The notes beneath the pieces are model-generated. The model saw only the letters and a list, made by a program, of their open reading frames with translations. It did not search any database and had not been told where the DNA came from. DNA of 5,555 nt from DATHYZ01 sp035458865 (GTDB lineage: Bacteria; Chloroflexota; Limnocylindria; Limnocylindrales; CSP1-4): NCBI GenBank assembly GCA_035458865.1, contig DATHYZ010000095.1, positions 1 to 5,555 of the forward strand. Reading direction: 5' to 3'. The number at the start of each line of letters is the position of its first letter. The stretch's first letter is position 1. Shown here piece after piece: positions 1-5,555 of the stretch. Both the position numbers and the translations under genes were made by a program.

Positions 1-1212
1 ATCGTCGACGAGGAACACGAGCCTGCGTACAAGAGCGATCGCACACCCCGCCTGCAGGCCCGTGACGTGGCCGTCGAGCTCGGGCGGCTGGCAGGTGCCC
101 CGGTGGTCCTCGGGAGTGCCACGCCGTCGGTCGAGACCGTCGGTCGATCCCGGACGGGCCGGGTTCGGCGGGTGGCCCTCCCGGAGCGGCCGGTGGGTCG
201 CCCGCCCACGATCGAGGTCGTGGATCTCCGTGCCGAGCTGGCCAGCGGCAACCGGGGGCTCCTGTCGGCGACCCTGGTCGAGGCGCTCGGTGCGCTCGAT
301 CCCGACGGCGGCGATCGGGCGATCCTCGTCATCAACCGGCGGGGGAGCGCGTCGGTGGTCCTGTGCCGCGACTGCGGTCACGTCCAGGCCTGCCCGGAGT
401 GCGGACGGCCCCTCGTCTTCCACCAGGCCGGCTACACCCTGCGCTGTCATCACTGTGGGGTGGCGGCGCCGCTCGCGTCCCGCTGCCCGGCCTGCGGGTC
501 GGCCCGGATCCGGTACCTCGGCGGTGGCACCGAGCGGGTGGAGCGGGAGGTCCGCGACCGGTTCCCGGGCCTGCGGGTCGGACGGCTCGACCGCGACGTC
601 GTCGCGCGCCGCGGGATGGCCCAGCGCGTGCTCGACGACCTGCGCGATGGCCGGATCGACGTCCTCGTCGGGACCAGCCTCGTGGCCAAGGGGATCGACG
701 TCCCGGAGGTCGTCCTGGTCGGTGTCGTGTCGGCCGACGTGGCGCTGAACCTGCCGGACGAGCGAGCCGCGGAACGGACCTACCAGCTCCTGGCCCAGGC
801 GGTCGGCCGCGCCGGGCGAGGGGAGCGGCCCGGGCGGGCGATCATCCAGAGCTACCAGCCGGACCACCCGGCCATCCGGGCGGTGGTGACCGGCGACGCC
901 TCGGCGTTCTACGACGCCGAGCTCGCGCTGCGCCAACGGTTCGGCTCGCCGCCGTACGGACGGCTCGTCAAGCTGACCGTCGGCCTGCCCGACCAGGCCG
1001 GCGCCGAGCGGGAAGCCGCCGCCATGGCCGAGCGCCTCCGGAGCCGGGCCGGAGGGGTCGTGGCCGTCATGGGCCCGGTCCCGGCCTACGTCGCCCGGCG
1101 GAGTGGTCGCTGGCGGTACAACCTGATCCTGCGGGGTGACGACCCGGTCGATCTGCTCGGGGACGTCGGCGCGCCGTGGTCGATCGACGTGGACCCGGAG
1201 TCACTGCTGTAG
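1..1212 (+). CDS. priA: Primosomal protein N' (replication restart helicase PriA), C-terminal part, 5' end outside window
   Basis: The reading frame is open from base 1 and ends at TAG 1210-1212, giving 403 residues, about the C-terminal 55% of a usual PriA (about 730 aa). PriA is a 3'-5' superfamily 2 helicase that recognises abandoned replication forks and reloads the replisome. Seen here: the Walker B/DEEH box at fragment residues 3-6, motif III SATPS at 39-43, and eight cysteines in CxxC pairs (122/125, 131/134, 149/152, 162/165) forming the two-zinc domain. These are followed by GGGTERVE at 174-181, the GTSLVAKG segment with NLPDERAAERTYQLL, the arginine-finger motif VGRAGRG, and the C-terminal domain ending IDVDPESLL. 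Helicase and zinc motifs look intact, unlike the degenerate PriA of many actinobacteria. Walker A lies outside the window, so ATPase competence is only partly shown. No terminator follows; 71 bp separate it from the next gene. Confidence 0.97.
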   Translation: MVDEEHEPAYKSDRTPRLQARDVAVELGRLAGAPVVLGSATPSVETVGRSRTGRVRRVALPERPVGRPPTIEVVDLRAELASGNRGLLSATLVEALGALDPDGGDRAILVINRRGSASVVLCRDCGHVQACPECGRPLVFHQAGYTLRCHHCGVAAPLASRCPACGSARIRYLGGGTERVEREVRDRFPGLRVGRLDRDVVARRGMAQRVLDDLRDGRIDVLVGTSLVAKGIDVPEVVLVGVVSADVALNLPDERAAERTYQLLAQAVGRAGRGERPGRAIIQSYQPDHPAIRAVVTGDASAFYDAELALRQRFGSPPYGRLVKLTVGLPDQAGAEREAAAMAERLRSRAGGVVAVMGPVPAYVARRSGRWRYNLILRGDDPVDLLGDVGAPWSIDVDPESLL

Positions 1213-1271
1213 GCTGCGGCGCAGTCGACCGCCGGGCCAGGGGTCGGGCGACGGGTCGTGATGGACGCTGC

Positions 1272-1277
1272 GGAGGT
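1272..1277 (+). promoter_or_regulatory. Shine-Dalgarno GGAGGT of the 167-aa hypothetical gene
   Basis: GGAGGT lies 6 nt before ATG 1284, an ideal spacing. It decides the start of the following gene over upstream in-frame alternatives, which lie in the priA tail and the intergenic gap. It contrasts with def and rlmN, which have no such site. Confidence 0.75.
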
Positions 1278-1283
1278 GCTGCC

Positions 1284-1787
1284 ATGGACGAGGACCGGAT
1301 CCCGAAGGACGAAGCGGACGGGGCCGCATCCGCGTCGGCGAGCGCGGGCGCCGCCGGCGAGCCCGGCCCGACGACGTCGGCCGGCCAGGGCGCTGAGTGG
1401 CTCGGGCAGCTCCAGCGGATGATCGACGACCTGGCCACCCAGGCTTCGCCGACGGTCCGGCAGGTCGGGGCCAAGGCCGCCGAGCTGGCCGCCGTGGCGG
1501 CCGAGCGGGCCGGCCCGCTGGCGCAGCGGGCCGCCGAGGTGACCGGGGACGTGGGCCAGCGCCTTGCCGAGCGATCCCGTTCGCTCGCCGAGGAGCTGCG
1601 TCGGGAGCGGACCGCCGCCGGGTCGGCCAGCGCTCCACCGGACGCGACCCAGATCGCAGGTGGCGCCGACGACGCCGGGAGGCCCGAGGGCGAGGCGCCG
1701 GAGGCCGCGGCGGCCGAGGGCGTCGACGGCACGTCGGATCCCGCCGAAGCGGACGACGGGCCGGGGTCGCCTATACTCGGCGCGTGA
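1284..1787 (+). CDS. Hypothetical Ala/Glu-rich helical protein, 167 aa
   Basis: I do not recognise a family. ATG 1284 is chosen because a strong Shine-Dalgarno precedes it, and third codon positions are overwhelmingly G/C in this frame, so the gene looks real. The protein has three parts. Residues 1-37 are an acidic, Ser/Ala/Gly-rich tail, probably disordered. Residues 38-112 are a helix-prone core with alternating Ala, Leu and charged residues, broken by Pro56 and Pro78, with long Ala/Glu/Arg stretches that recall amphipathic or YtxH/apolipoprotein-like helices. Residues 113-167 are an acidic, Gly/Pro/Ala-rich tail. There is no cysteine, one Trp (39), no signal peptide and no membrane segment, so it is probably cytoplasmic or loosely surface/membrane-associated. 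Its TGA overlaps the GTG of def by 4 nt (1784-1787). The last codons include a rare ATA inside a promoter-like TATACT. Function is unknown; coiled-coil or scaffold-like behaviour is only inference. Confidence 0.72.
   Translation: MDEDRIPKDEADGAASASASAGAAGEPGPTTSAGQGAEWLGQLQRMIDDLATQASPTVRQVGAKAAELAAVAAERAGPLAQRAAEVTGDVGQRLAERSRSLAEELRRERTAAGSASAPPDATQIAGGADDAGRPEGEAPEAAAAEGVDGTSDPAEADDGPGSPILGA
1772..1777 (+). promoter_or_regulatory. Putative -10 element TATACT of a leaderless def promoter
   Basis: TATACT matches the -10 consensus at five of six positions and is the only TATA I found in this very GC-rich window. Its last base is 7 nt before the G of the def GTG (1784), so a standard -12 to -7 placement puts +1 on the start codon itself. 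No Shine-Dalgarno precedes def, which fits leaderless translation. No good -35 is visible 16-18 bp upstream. It lies inside the last codons of the preceding gene (Pro-Ile-Leu). Confidence 0.5.
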
Positions 1788-2299
1788 GCGTTCGTCCCAT
1801 CGTCCTCCTCGGCGACCCCAGGCTGCGTCTCAAGGGCCAGCCGGTCGACAGCTTCGGCAAGTGGCTCCACGGGTTGCTCGACGACCTGACCGACACGATG
1901 CGGCACGCGCCCGGGGTCGGCCTGGCAGCGCCCCAGCTCGGTGAGCCGGTATCGGCCTGCGTGATCGAGGTCGGCGACCAGCTCCACGAGCTGGTCAACC
2001 CGCGGATCGTCCGCGGGTCCGGCGACGACCGCGACCTCGAGGGCTGCCTGTCCATCCCGGGGTACGTCGCCTACGTGACCCGGCGCGAGCGCATCTGGGT
2101 CGTGGCCCAGAACCGCCAGGGTCGCAAGATCAAGCTGGCCGGCTCCGGGCTCCTGGGCCGGGCGCTGCAGCACGAGCTCGATCATCTTGACGGGAAGCTG
2201 TACGTCGACTACCTCGATTCCCTCGACGACCTGATCGCCGTAGGCTCCGGCGACGATGAGGACGCCGAGGTCCGGGAGGCCGCGGGCGCACTGGCGTGA
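1784..2299 (+). CDS. def: Peptide deformylase
   Basis: A 171-aa metalloenzyme that removes the N-formyl group from the initiator methionine of nascent proteins at the ribosome exit. All three family motifs are present: GVGLAAPQ at residues 44-51, EGCLS at 86-90, and HELDHLDG at 130-137. Metal ligands are Cys88, His130 and His134, and the catalytic acid/base is Glu131, each two positions lower than in E. coli Def (C90, H132, E133, H136). Length is normal (E. coli 169). The GTG start at 1784 gives the expected N-terminus, with the GDPRLR stretch near residue 10; the frame is open further upstream, but that part overlaps the previous gene. It overlaps the previous gene by 4 nt (GTGA) and fmt by 4 nt (2296-2299). 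There is no Shine-Dalgarno; a TATACT box just upstream suggests its own leaderless transcript. The tail after residue 150 is acidic and variable, as is common. Confidence 0.97.
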   Translation: MSVRPIVLLGDPRLRLKGQPVDSFGKWLHGLLDDLTDTMRHAPGVGLAAPQLGEPVSACVIEVGDQLHELVNPRIVRGSGDDRDLEGCLSIPGYVAYVTRRERIWVVAQNRQGRKIKLAGSGLLGRALQHELDHLDGKLYVDYLDSLDDLIAVGSGDDEDAEVREAAGALA

Positions 2300-3267
2300 C
2301 CCGGGCGGGCCAGGTGCTCCCGCAGCGCGAACCCACCCGCGTCGTCTTCTTCGGCTCCGGGGCGTTCGCGATCCCCATCCTGGAGGCGCTCGTCGGCCGA
2401 CCGGACGTGAGGGTGGTCGCCGTGGTCTCCACCCCGGATCGGCCGGCCGGGCGTTCGGGCGCGCTTCGACCCACGCCCGTGAGCGCACGGGCGCGCGACA
2501 TCGGGCTGGCCCTCCTGCAGCCGAGCCGGCTCCGGGACCCCGAGGCGATCGCCGCCATCGCGGCCCTGCGAGCCGACCTTGGCGTCCTGGCGGACTACGG
2601 CCGCATCGTCCCGCCCGAGATCCTGCGTCTGCCGCCGCTCGGCATCCTCAACGCCCACCCGTCACTGCTGCCCCGCCACCGGGGCGCGACGCCGGTCGCG
2701 GCGACGATCCTGGAGGGTGATCCACAGGCCGGCGTCAGCCTCATGGTCATGGACGAGGGTCTCGATACCGGTCCGGTGCTGGCATCGCGGTCCTGGCCGC
2801 TCGCCAGCGACGCGACGGCGCCGGCTCTCGAGGCCGAGGCTGCCCGGGTCGGAGCCGACCTGCTCACGGAGGTCCTGCCGGACTGGATCGCAGGCCGGCG
2901 TCGGGCGACCCCCCAGGTCGAGGATGCTGCCACCCTCACTCGACCCCTGACCCGTGACGATGGACGGCTCGATCCGTCCCGACCGGCCCGAGAGCTCGAG
3001 CGGATGGTCCGGGCACTGCGCCCGTGGCCGCGCACCTTCATCGACCTGGACGGGAGCCGGCTCATCGTCCTGGCCGCATCGCTCGCGTCATCCCGCTCGA
3101 CGGACCGCCCGGGGCAGATCGTCGCCGACGGCCGGGGGCTCGCCCTCGCCACCGTCGACGGACGGCTGTGCCTGGACGAGGTCCAGCCACCCGGCGGGCG
3201 GCCGATGAGCGGGGAGGCCTTCCGGCGTGGCCGCGGTCGCAGTCTGGTCGCGGGTGAGAACGCCTGA
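2296..3267 (+). CDS. fmt: Methionyl-tRNA formyltransferase
   Basis: A 323-aa cytosolic enzyme that transfers the formyl group of 10-formyl-tetrahydrofolate to Met-tRNA(fMet), making the substrate whose formyl group Def later removes. The N-terminal catalytic Rossmann-like domain (about 1-205) starts with VVFFGSGAFAIP. It carries the folate/active-site signature NAHPSLLPRHRG with Asn119 and His121, and Asp157 in MDEGLDTGP; the 38-residue Asn-Asp spacing equals E. coli (N106, H108, D144). The C-terminal tRNA-binding OB-like domain (about 215-323) shows RALRPWPRTF at 239-248 and VQPPGGRPMS at 296-305. Usual length is about 315. GTG 2296 is chosen because it makes the GTGA overlap with def, implying translational coupling; GGGAGG at 2274-2279 is too far (16 nt) to be a good ribosome site, and GTG 2314 is a weaker alternative. 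The usual GTP/GTPxFA motif near the N-terminus reads GSGAFA, a mild variant. Confidence 0.96.
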   Translation: MTRAGQVLPQREPTRVVFFGSGAFAIPILEALVGRPDVRVVAVVSTPDRPAGRSGALRPTPVSARARDIGLALLQPSRLRDPEAIAAIAALRADLGVLADYGRIVPPEILRLPPLGILNAHPSLLPRHRGATPVAATILEGDPQAGVSLMVMDEGLDTGPVLASRSWPLASDATAPALEAEAARVGADLLTEVLPDWIAGRRRATPQVEDAATLTRPLTRDDGRLDPSRPARELERMVRALRPWPRTFIDLDGSRLIVLAASLASSRSTDRPGQIVADGRGLALATVDGRLCLDEVQPPGGRPMSGEAFRRGRGRSLVAGENA

Positions 3268-3330
3268 GGTCGCGGAGGCTTGGGGCCAGCGGAGCCGAAC
3301 GAAGCGGACGCCGGCGGCCCGGGCCCGTGC

Positions 3331-3336
3331 GACAAT
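3331..3336 (+). promoter_or_regulatory. Putative extended -10 element (TGC-GACAAT) of a leaderless rlmN promoter
   Basis: GACAAT, preceded by TGC (3328-3330) like an extended -10 TGn, ends 7 nt before the A of ATG 3343, so the predicted +1 is the start codon. The geometry is identical to the TATACT/GTG pair at def. It sits in the 75-bp fmt-rlmN gap, which has no Shine-Dalgarno near the ATG and no recognisable -35 at normal spacing. The first base is non-consensus, so this is weaker than the def site. Confidence 0.42.
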
Positions 3337-3342
3337 CCCGCC

Positions 3343-4569
3343 ATGCCTGCCCCTGACGCCGAACCGGCGGCCGCGCGACCCTCGATGCCGCCCGAGCGGG
3401 ACCCTCGCCCAGGGCTGGCCGGCCTGACCGACCGGGAGCTCGGTGGCTGGATGACCTCGCGTGGCGAGCCCGCCTATCGCGTCCGGCAGGTGCTCGACGC
3501 GGTCTGGCGGGGCGGTGCCGCGAGCGCCGACGACCTGACGACGCTGCCCCGTGGCCTCCGCGATGAGCTCGCTGGATCGTTCCGTGTCGACACCATCGCG
3601 GCGACCGAGGCACGCGACTCCGACCGGGGTCTCACGACGAAGGCGCTCCATCGGCTCTCCGGAGGCGCCGTGATCGAGTCGGTCCTCATGCGCTACCCCG
3701 GTCGCGCAGGCCGGCGTTCTCGGGCGACCGTCTGCATCTCGAGCCAGGCGGGCTGTGCCGTCGGCTGCCCGTTCTGCGCCACGGGAGAGCTGGGCTTCGG
3801 GCGGGACCTCGAGACCGCCGAGATCCTCGACCAGGTTCGCTGGGCCGCACGTCGCCTCGCCGGAGAGGACCAGCGCCTCACGAACGTCGTCTTCATGGGG
3901 ATGGGCGAGCCGTTGCTCAACCTGGACCCCGTCCTCGAGGCCGTCGACGCCCTGGCCGATCCTGCCCGGTTCGCCCTGGCGGCGCGCAACGTGACCGTCT
4001 CCACCTCCGGCGTGGTGCCCGGCATCCGCCGCCTGACCGAGCGCCAGCCGCGCTTCACCCTGGCGATCTCGCTCCACGCTGCGCGCGATCCGCTGCGCGA
4101 CGTCCTCGTCCCCCTGAACCGGCGCTGGCCGGTCGACGAGGTGGTCGCCGCAGCCTCCGAGCACGCCGAGCGGACGGGCCGGAGGGTGAGCTACGAAGTC
4201 ACGCTGATCGCGGGCATCAACGACACGCCGGCCGATGCCGACGCCCTTGCCCGGCTCCTCGAGGGCCGGCTCGCCCACGTCAACCTGATCCCCATGAACC
4301 CGGTCGCCCACACGCCGTGGGTCGCCAGCGACGACGCGACGATCCGGCGGTTCGCCGACCGGCTGGAGGCGAGCTCGGTGCCGGTCTCGATCCGACGCAA
4401 CCGCGGCCAGGAGATCGGAGCCGCCTGCGGGCAGCTCGCGGCCGAGCAGGCGGCCCGCCCGGCTCCCGCAGCCGTCGCCCGGCGCCGCGAGCAGCTCGAG
4501 CTGGAGAGCCTGCGGGCCCTCCGGGGAGAGCGGGCGGCCAGCCGGGTGTCGACAGGGGTGGGGGAGTAG
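3343..4569 (+). CDS. rlmN: Dual-specificity 23S rRNA/tRNA (adenine-C2) methyltransferase RlmN
   Basis: A 408-aa radical-SAM enzyme that methylates C2 of A2503 in 23S rRNA and A37 of a subset of tRNAs, affecting the peptidyl transferase centre and decoding accuracy. Seen: an N-terminal helical domain with the YRVRQVL segment. The [4Fe-4S] motif Cx3Cx2C follows at Cys138/142/145 within QAGCAVGCPFCATG. Catalytic Cys131 (E. coli C118) lies in VCISSQ, and the methyl-carrying Cys362 (E. coli C355) in GAACGQL. The SAM-binding MGMGEPLLN spans 185-193. All five key cysteines are present. Cfr-type resistance enzymes share this chemistry, but the context and the GAACGQL ending favour RlmN. ATG 3343 is preferred over TTG 3280 and ATG 3385 because a -10-like box sits exactly before it. 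A charged tail of 43 residues follows Cys362, slightly longer than in E. coli. The stop codon is 2 nt before rpe. Confidence 0.96.
   Translation: MPAPDAEPAAARPSMPPERDPRPGLAGLTDRELGGWMTSRGEPAYRVRQVLDAVWRGGAASADDLTTLPRGLRDELAGSFRVDTIAATEARDSDRGLTTKALHRLSGGAVIESVLMRYPGRAGRRSRATVCISSQAGCAVGCPFCATGELGFGRDLETAEILDQVRWAARRLAGEDQRLTNVVFMGMGEPLLNLDPVLEAVDALADPARFALAARNVTVSTSGVVPGIRRLTERQPRFTLAISLHAARDPLRDVLVPLNRRWPVDEVVAAASEHAERTGRRVSYEVTLIAGINDTPADADALARLLEGRLAHVNLIPMNPVAHTPWVASDDATIRRFADRLEASSVPVSIRRNRGQEIGAACGQLAAEQAARPAPAAVARRREQLELESLRALRGERAASRVSTGVGE
4560..4566 (+). promoter_or_regulatory. Shine-Dalgarno GGGGGAG of rpe, inside the end of rlmN
   Basis: GGGGGAG ends 5 nt before GTG 4572, is encoded by the last sense codons of rlmN, and supports the GTG as the rpe start. 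With only 2 nt between the rlmN stop and this start, translation of the two genes is probably coupled on one mRNA. Confidence 0.65.
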
Positions 4570-4571
4570 GC

Positions 4572-5555
4572 GTGGCGCCAGGGCGGGCCCGGCTGTCGGC
4601 CAGCATCCTCGACGCGGACCTGGGCAACCTCGCCCACGCGGTCCGTCGGGCCGTCAAGAACGGCGCCGACCGGATCCACCTCGACGTCATGGACGGCCAC
4701 TTCGTGCCGAACCTCACGTTCGGGGCCCGAACGGTGGCGGCCCTCCGGCCGCGGACGGATGCACCCTTCGACGCCCACCTGATGATCAGCGAGCCAGGCC
4801 GCTACCTCGACGGGTTCCTCGCCGCCGGGTGCGACTCCATCACCATCCACGTCGAGGTGGACGAGCCCGTCGAGCCCGTGCTCCGGCGGATCCGCGAGGC
4901 GGGTCGGGCGGCCGGGCTGGCGCTCCGTCCGGGCACGCCGCTGACGGCGCTCGAGCCGTATCGCGAGCTGCTCGACGTCGTCATGGTCATGACCGTCGAG
5001 CCGGGCTTCGGCGGCCAGTCGTTCATGGCCGACGTCGCTCGCGACAAGATCCAGGCCGCGCGCGCCTACCTTCGCGACCCGGCGGTCGGCGGCGAGGTCC
5101 ACGTCGACGGCGGGGTGAACCGAGCGTCGGCAGAGCTCGTGGGCGGCCTGGGTGCGGATGTCCTCGTCGTCGGCTCGGCCCTGTGGGCTCGAGGCCATGA
5201 CATGAGTCGTGAGATCCGCCTCGTCAAGGCGCTCGCGGACGAGGGCTACCAGTACCGCCTCAACGCCGGCGTCCCGCCGGGGTCCCGTGACCGCTGGGTC
5301 GCCATCGCGAGCCTGCCCCGCGACCTGGCCCGGCGCCTCGTCCACGAGCTCGCCGATCAGGACCTGCCGGCGCTGATGCTCCGAGGCGACGGGATGATCA
5401 ATCCGGACGGGATCCGCGACTACGACATCCTCGTGCCCGCCGCCGCCGAGACGATCGCCGCTGAGCGGTGCGGCGCCCGCCTGGTCGAGCTCGGTGACGA
5501 GGCGGTCGCCTGGCGTGCCGCCGCGGCAGACGAGCGCCGCCGTGCCGGCCGGCCC
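4572..5555 (+). CDS. rpe: Ribulose-phosphate 3-epimerase fused to a C-terminal extra domain; 3' end outside window
   Basis: The frame from GTG 4572 stays open for 328 codons to the window edge. Residues 1-225 are a full Rpe (beta/alpha)8 barrel, which interconverts D-ribulose 5-phosphate and D-xylulose 5-phosphate in the pentose phosphate/Calvin pathways. Seen: SASILDAD at 9-16 (family usually SILSAD), IHLDVMDGHFVPN with metal ligands His36 and Asp38, His69 in FDAHLMI, the phosphate loop EPGFGGQSF at 143-151, catalytic Asp179 in VDGGVN, and VVGSALW at 199-205. Rpe normally ends near residue 220-225. Here it continues through a Gly/Pro linker (about 231-240) into a further segment at 242-328 with a predicted beta-alpha-beta-beta-alpha pattern. 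That segment includes WVAIASLPRD, LPALMLRGDG and YDILVPA. It weakly resembles the DUF2007 small domain (inference). Third positions stay about 90% G/C, and no in-frame ATG, GTG or TTG occurs between codons 212 and 268, so a fused protein is favoured over a second gene. Confidence 0.93.
   Translation, partial: MAPGRARLSASILDADLGNLAHAVRRAVKNGADRIHLDVMDGHFVPNLTFGARTVAALRPRTDAPFDAHLMISEPGRYLDGFLAAGCDSITIHVEVDEPVEPVLRRIREAGRAAGLALRPGTPLTALEPYRELLDVVMVMTVEPGFGGQSFMADVARDKIQAARAYLRDPAVGGEVHVDGGVNRASAELVGGLGADVLVVGSALWARGHDMSREIRLVKALADEGYQYRLNAGVPPGSRDRWVAIASLPRDLARRLVHELADQDLPALMLRGDGMINPDGIRDYDILVPAAAETIAAERCGARLVELGDEAVAWRAAAADERRRAGRP

Noticed and set aside
124..147. Exact 11-nt direct repeat CCGTCGGTCGA (124-134 and 137-147)
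   Set aside because: It lies in the priA coding frame right after SATPS, in only two copies of a GC-rich word; it is explained by codon choice.
1208..1220. Small inverted repeat CTGCGGCGCAG region just after the priA stop as a terminator
   Set aside because: The stem is only about 4 bp and no T-run follows.
1397..1783. Upstream in-frame extension of def by 129 codons
   Set aside because: It lies in a different frame over the hypothetical gene, is Arg/Gly/Ala-rich without family similarity, and Def of normal length starts exactly at GTG 1784.
1067..2488. Long minus-strand open frame of 473 codons antisense to the hypothetical gene, def and fmt
   Set aside because: It is a high-GC shadow: the + strand genes here have complete catalytic motifs, and the antisense product is Arg/Pro/Ser/Ala-rich with no recognisable domain.
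3316..3325. Perfect 10-bp palindrome GGCCCGGGCC just upstream of the rlmN -10-like box
   Set aside because: Tempting as an operator, but such G/C palindromes are expected by chance at this base composition and no second copy was seen at the other promoter.
3280..3342. Longer rlmN start at TTG 3280
   Set aside because: The purine-rich GGAGG lies too close to the TTG, the added 21 residues have no family counterpart, and a -10-like box sits just before ATG 3343.
3088..4311. Minus-strand open frame of 407 codons opposite rlmN, and a similar one opposite rlmN/rpe (4191-5345)
   Set aside because: Same codon-phase artefact of G/C-ending codons; no family motif, and they are opposite well-identified enzymes.
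5202..5555. Separate gene starting at ATG 5202 instead of an Rpe fusion
   Set aside because: The ATG lies before the last helix of the barrel in the same frame, with no good ribosome site, so it would duplicate the end of Rpe; read-through as one protein is simpler.

Overview
The window is a dense, very GC-rich stretch of bacterial chromosome (over 70% by eye, with codon third positions almost always G or C). Six protein-coding genes, all on the + strand, fill nearly all of it. No tRNA, rRNA, CRISPR, insertion sequence, phage gene or convincing intrinsic terminator was seen. The genes are housekeeping genes found together in many bacteria (priA-def-fmt-...-rlmN-...-rpe). GC content, GTG starts, 4-nt ATGA-type (GTGA) overlaps, gene order and two apparently leaderless promoters suit a high-GC Gram-positive-like lineage. 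The intact DEEH box and eight-cysteine zinc region of PriA argue against a typical actinobacterium, where PriA is usually helicase-degenerate. A high-GC Chloroflexota (for example Limnocylindria-like) is my best guess, but it is inference, not shown.

Layout: 1-1212 is the C-terminal half of PriA, cut by the left edge. A 71-bp gap carries a clear Shine-Dalgarno for an unrecognised 167-aa, Ala/Glu-rich helical protein (1284-1787). Its stop overlaps the GTG start of def (1784-2299, peptide deformylase), whose stop overlaps the GTG start of fmt (2296-3267, Met-tRNA formyltransferase). After a 75-bp gap comes rlmN (3343-4569, radical-SAM 23S rRNA/tRNA methyltransferase). Two bases later rpe starts (4572), runs through a complete ribulose-phosphate 3-epimerase barrel and continues in frame for more than 100 further codons past the right edge.

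Function: Fmt formylates initiator Met-tRNA and Def removes the formyl group from the finished N-terminus, so the pair forms one initiation cycle. RlmN modifies A2503 of 23S rRNA and A37 of some tRNAs, also serving translation. PriA restarts stalled replication forks and Rpe belongs to the pentose phosphate pathway.

Most interesting points: (1) the Rpe barrel is fused in frame to a second small domain that looks weakly like the DUF2007 fold; (2) def and rlmN each have a -10-like hexamer placed so that the predicted +1 is exactly the first base of the start codon, suggesting leaderless mRNAs, and the def one is written inside the last codons of the upstream gene; (3) an unrecognised helical protein sits between priA and def. 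I did not find a new multi-gene system here; the region is mostly ordinary core genome.
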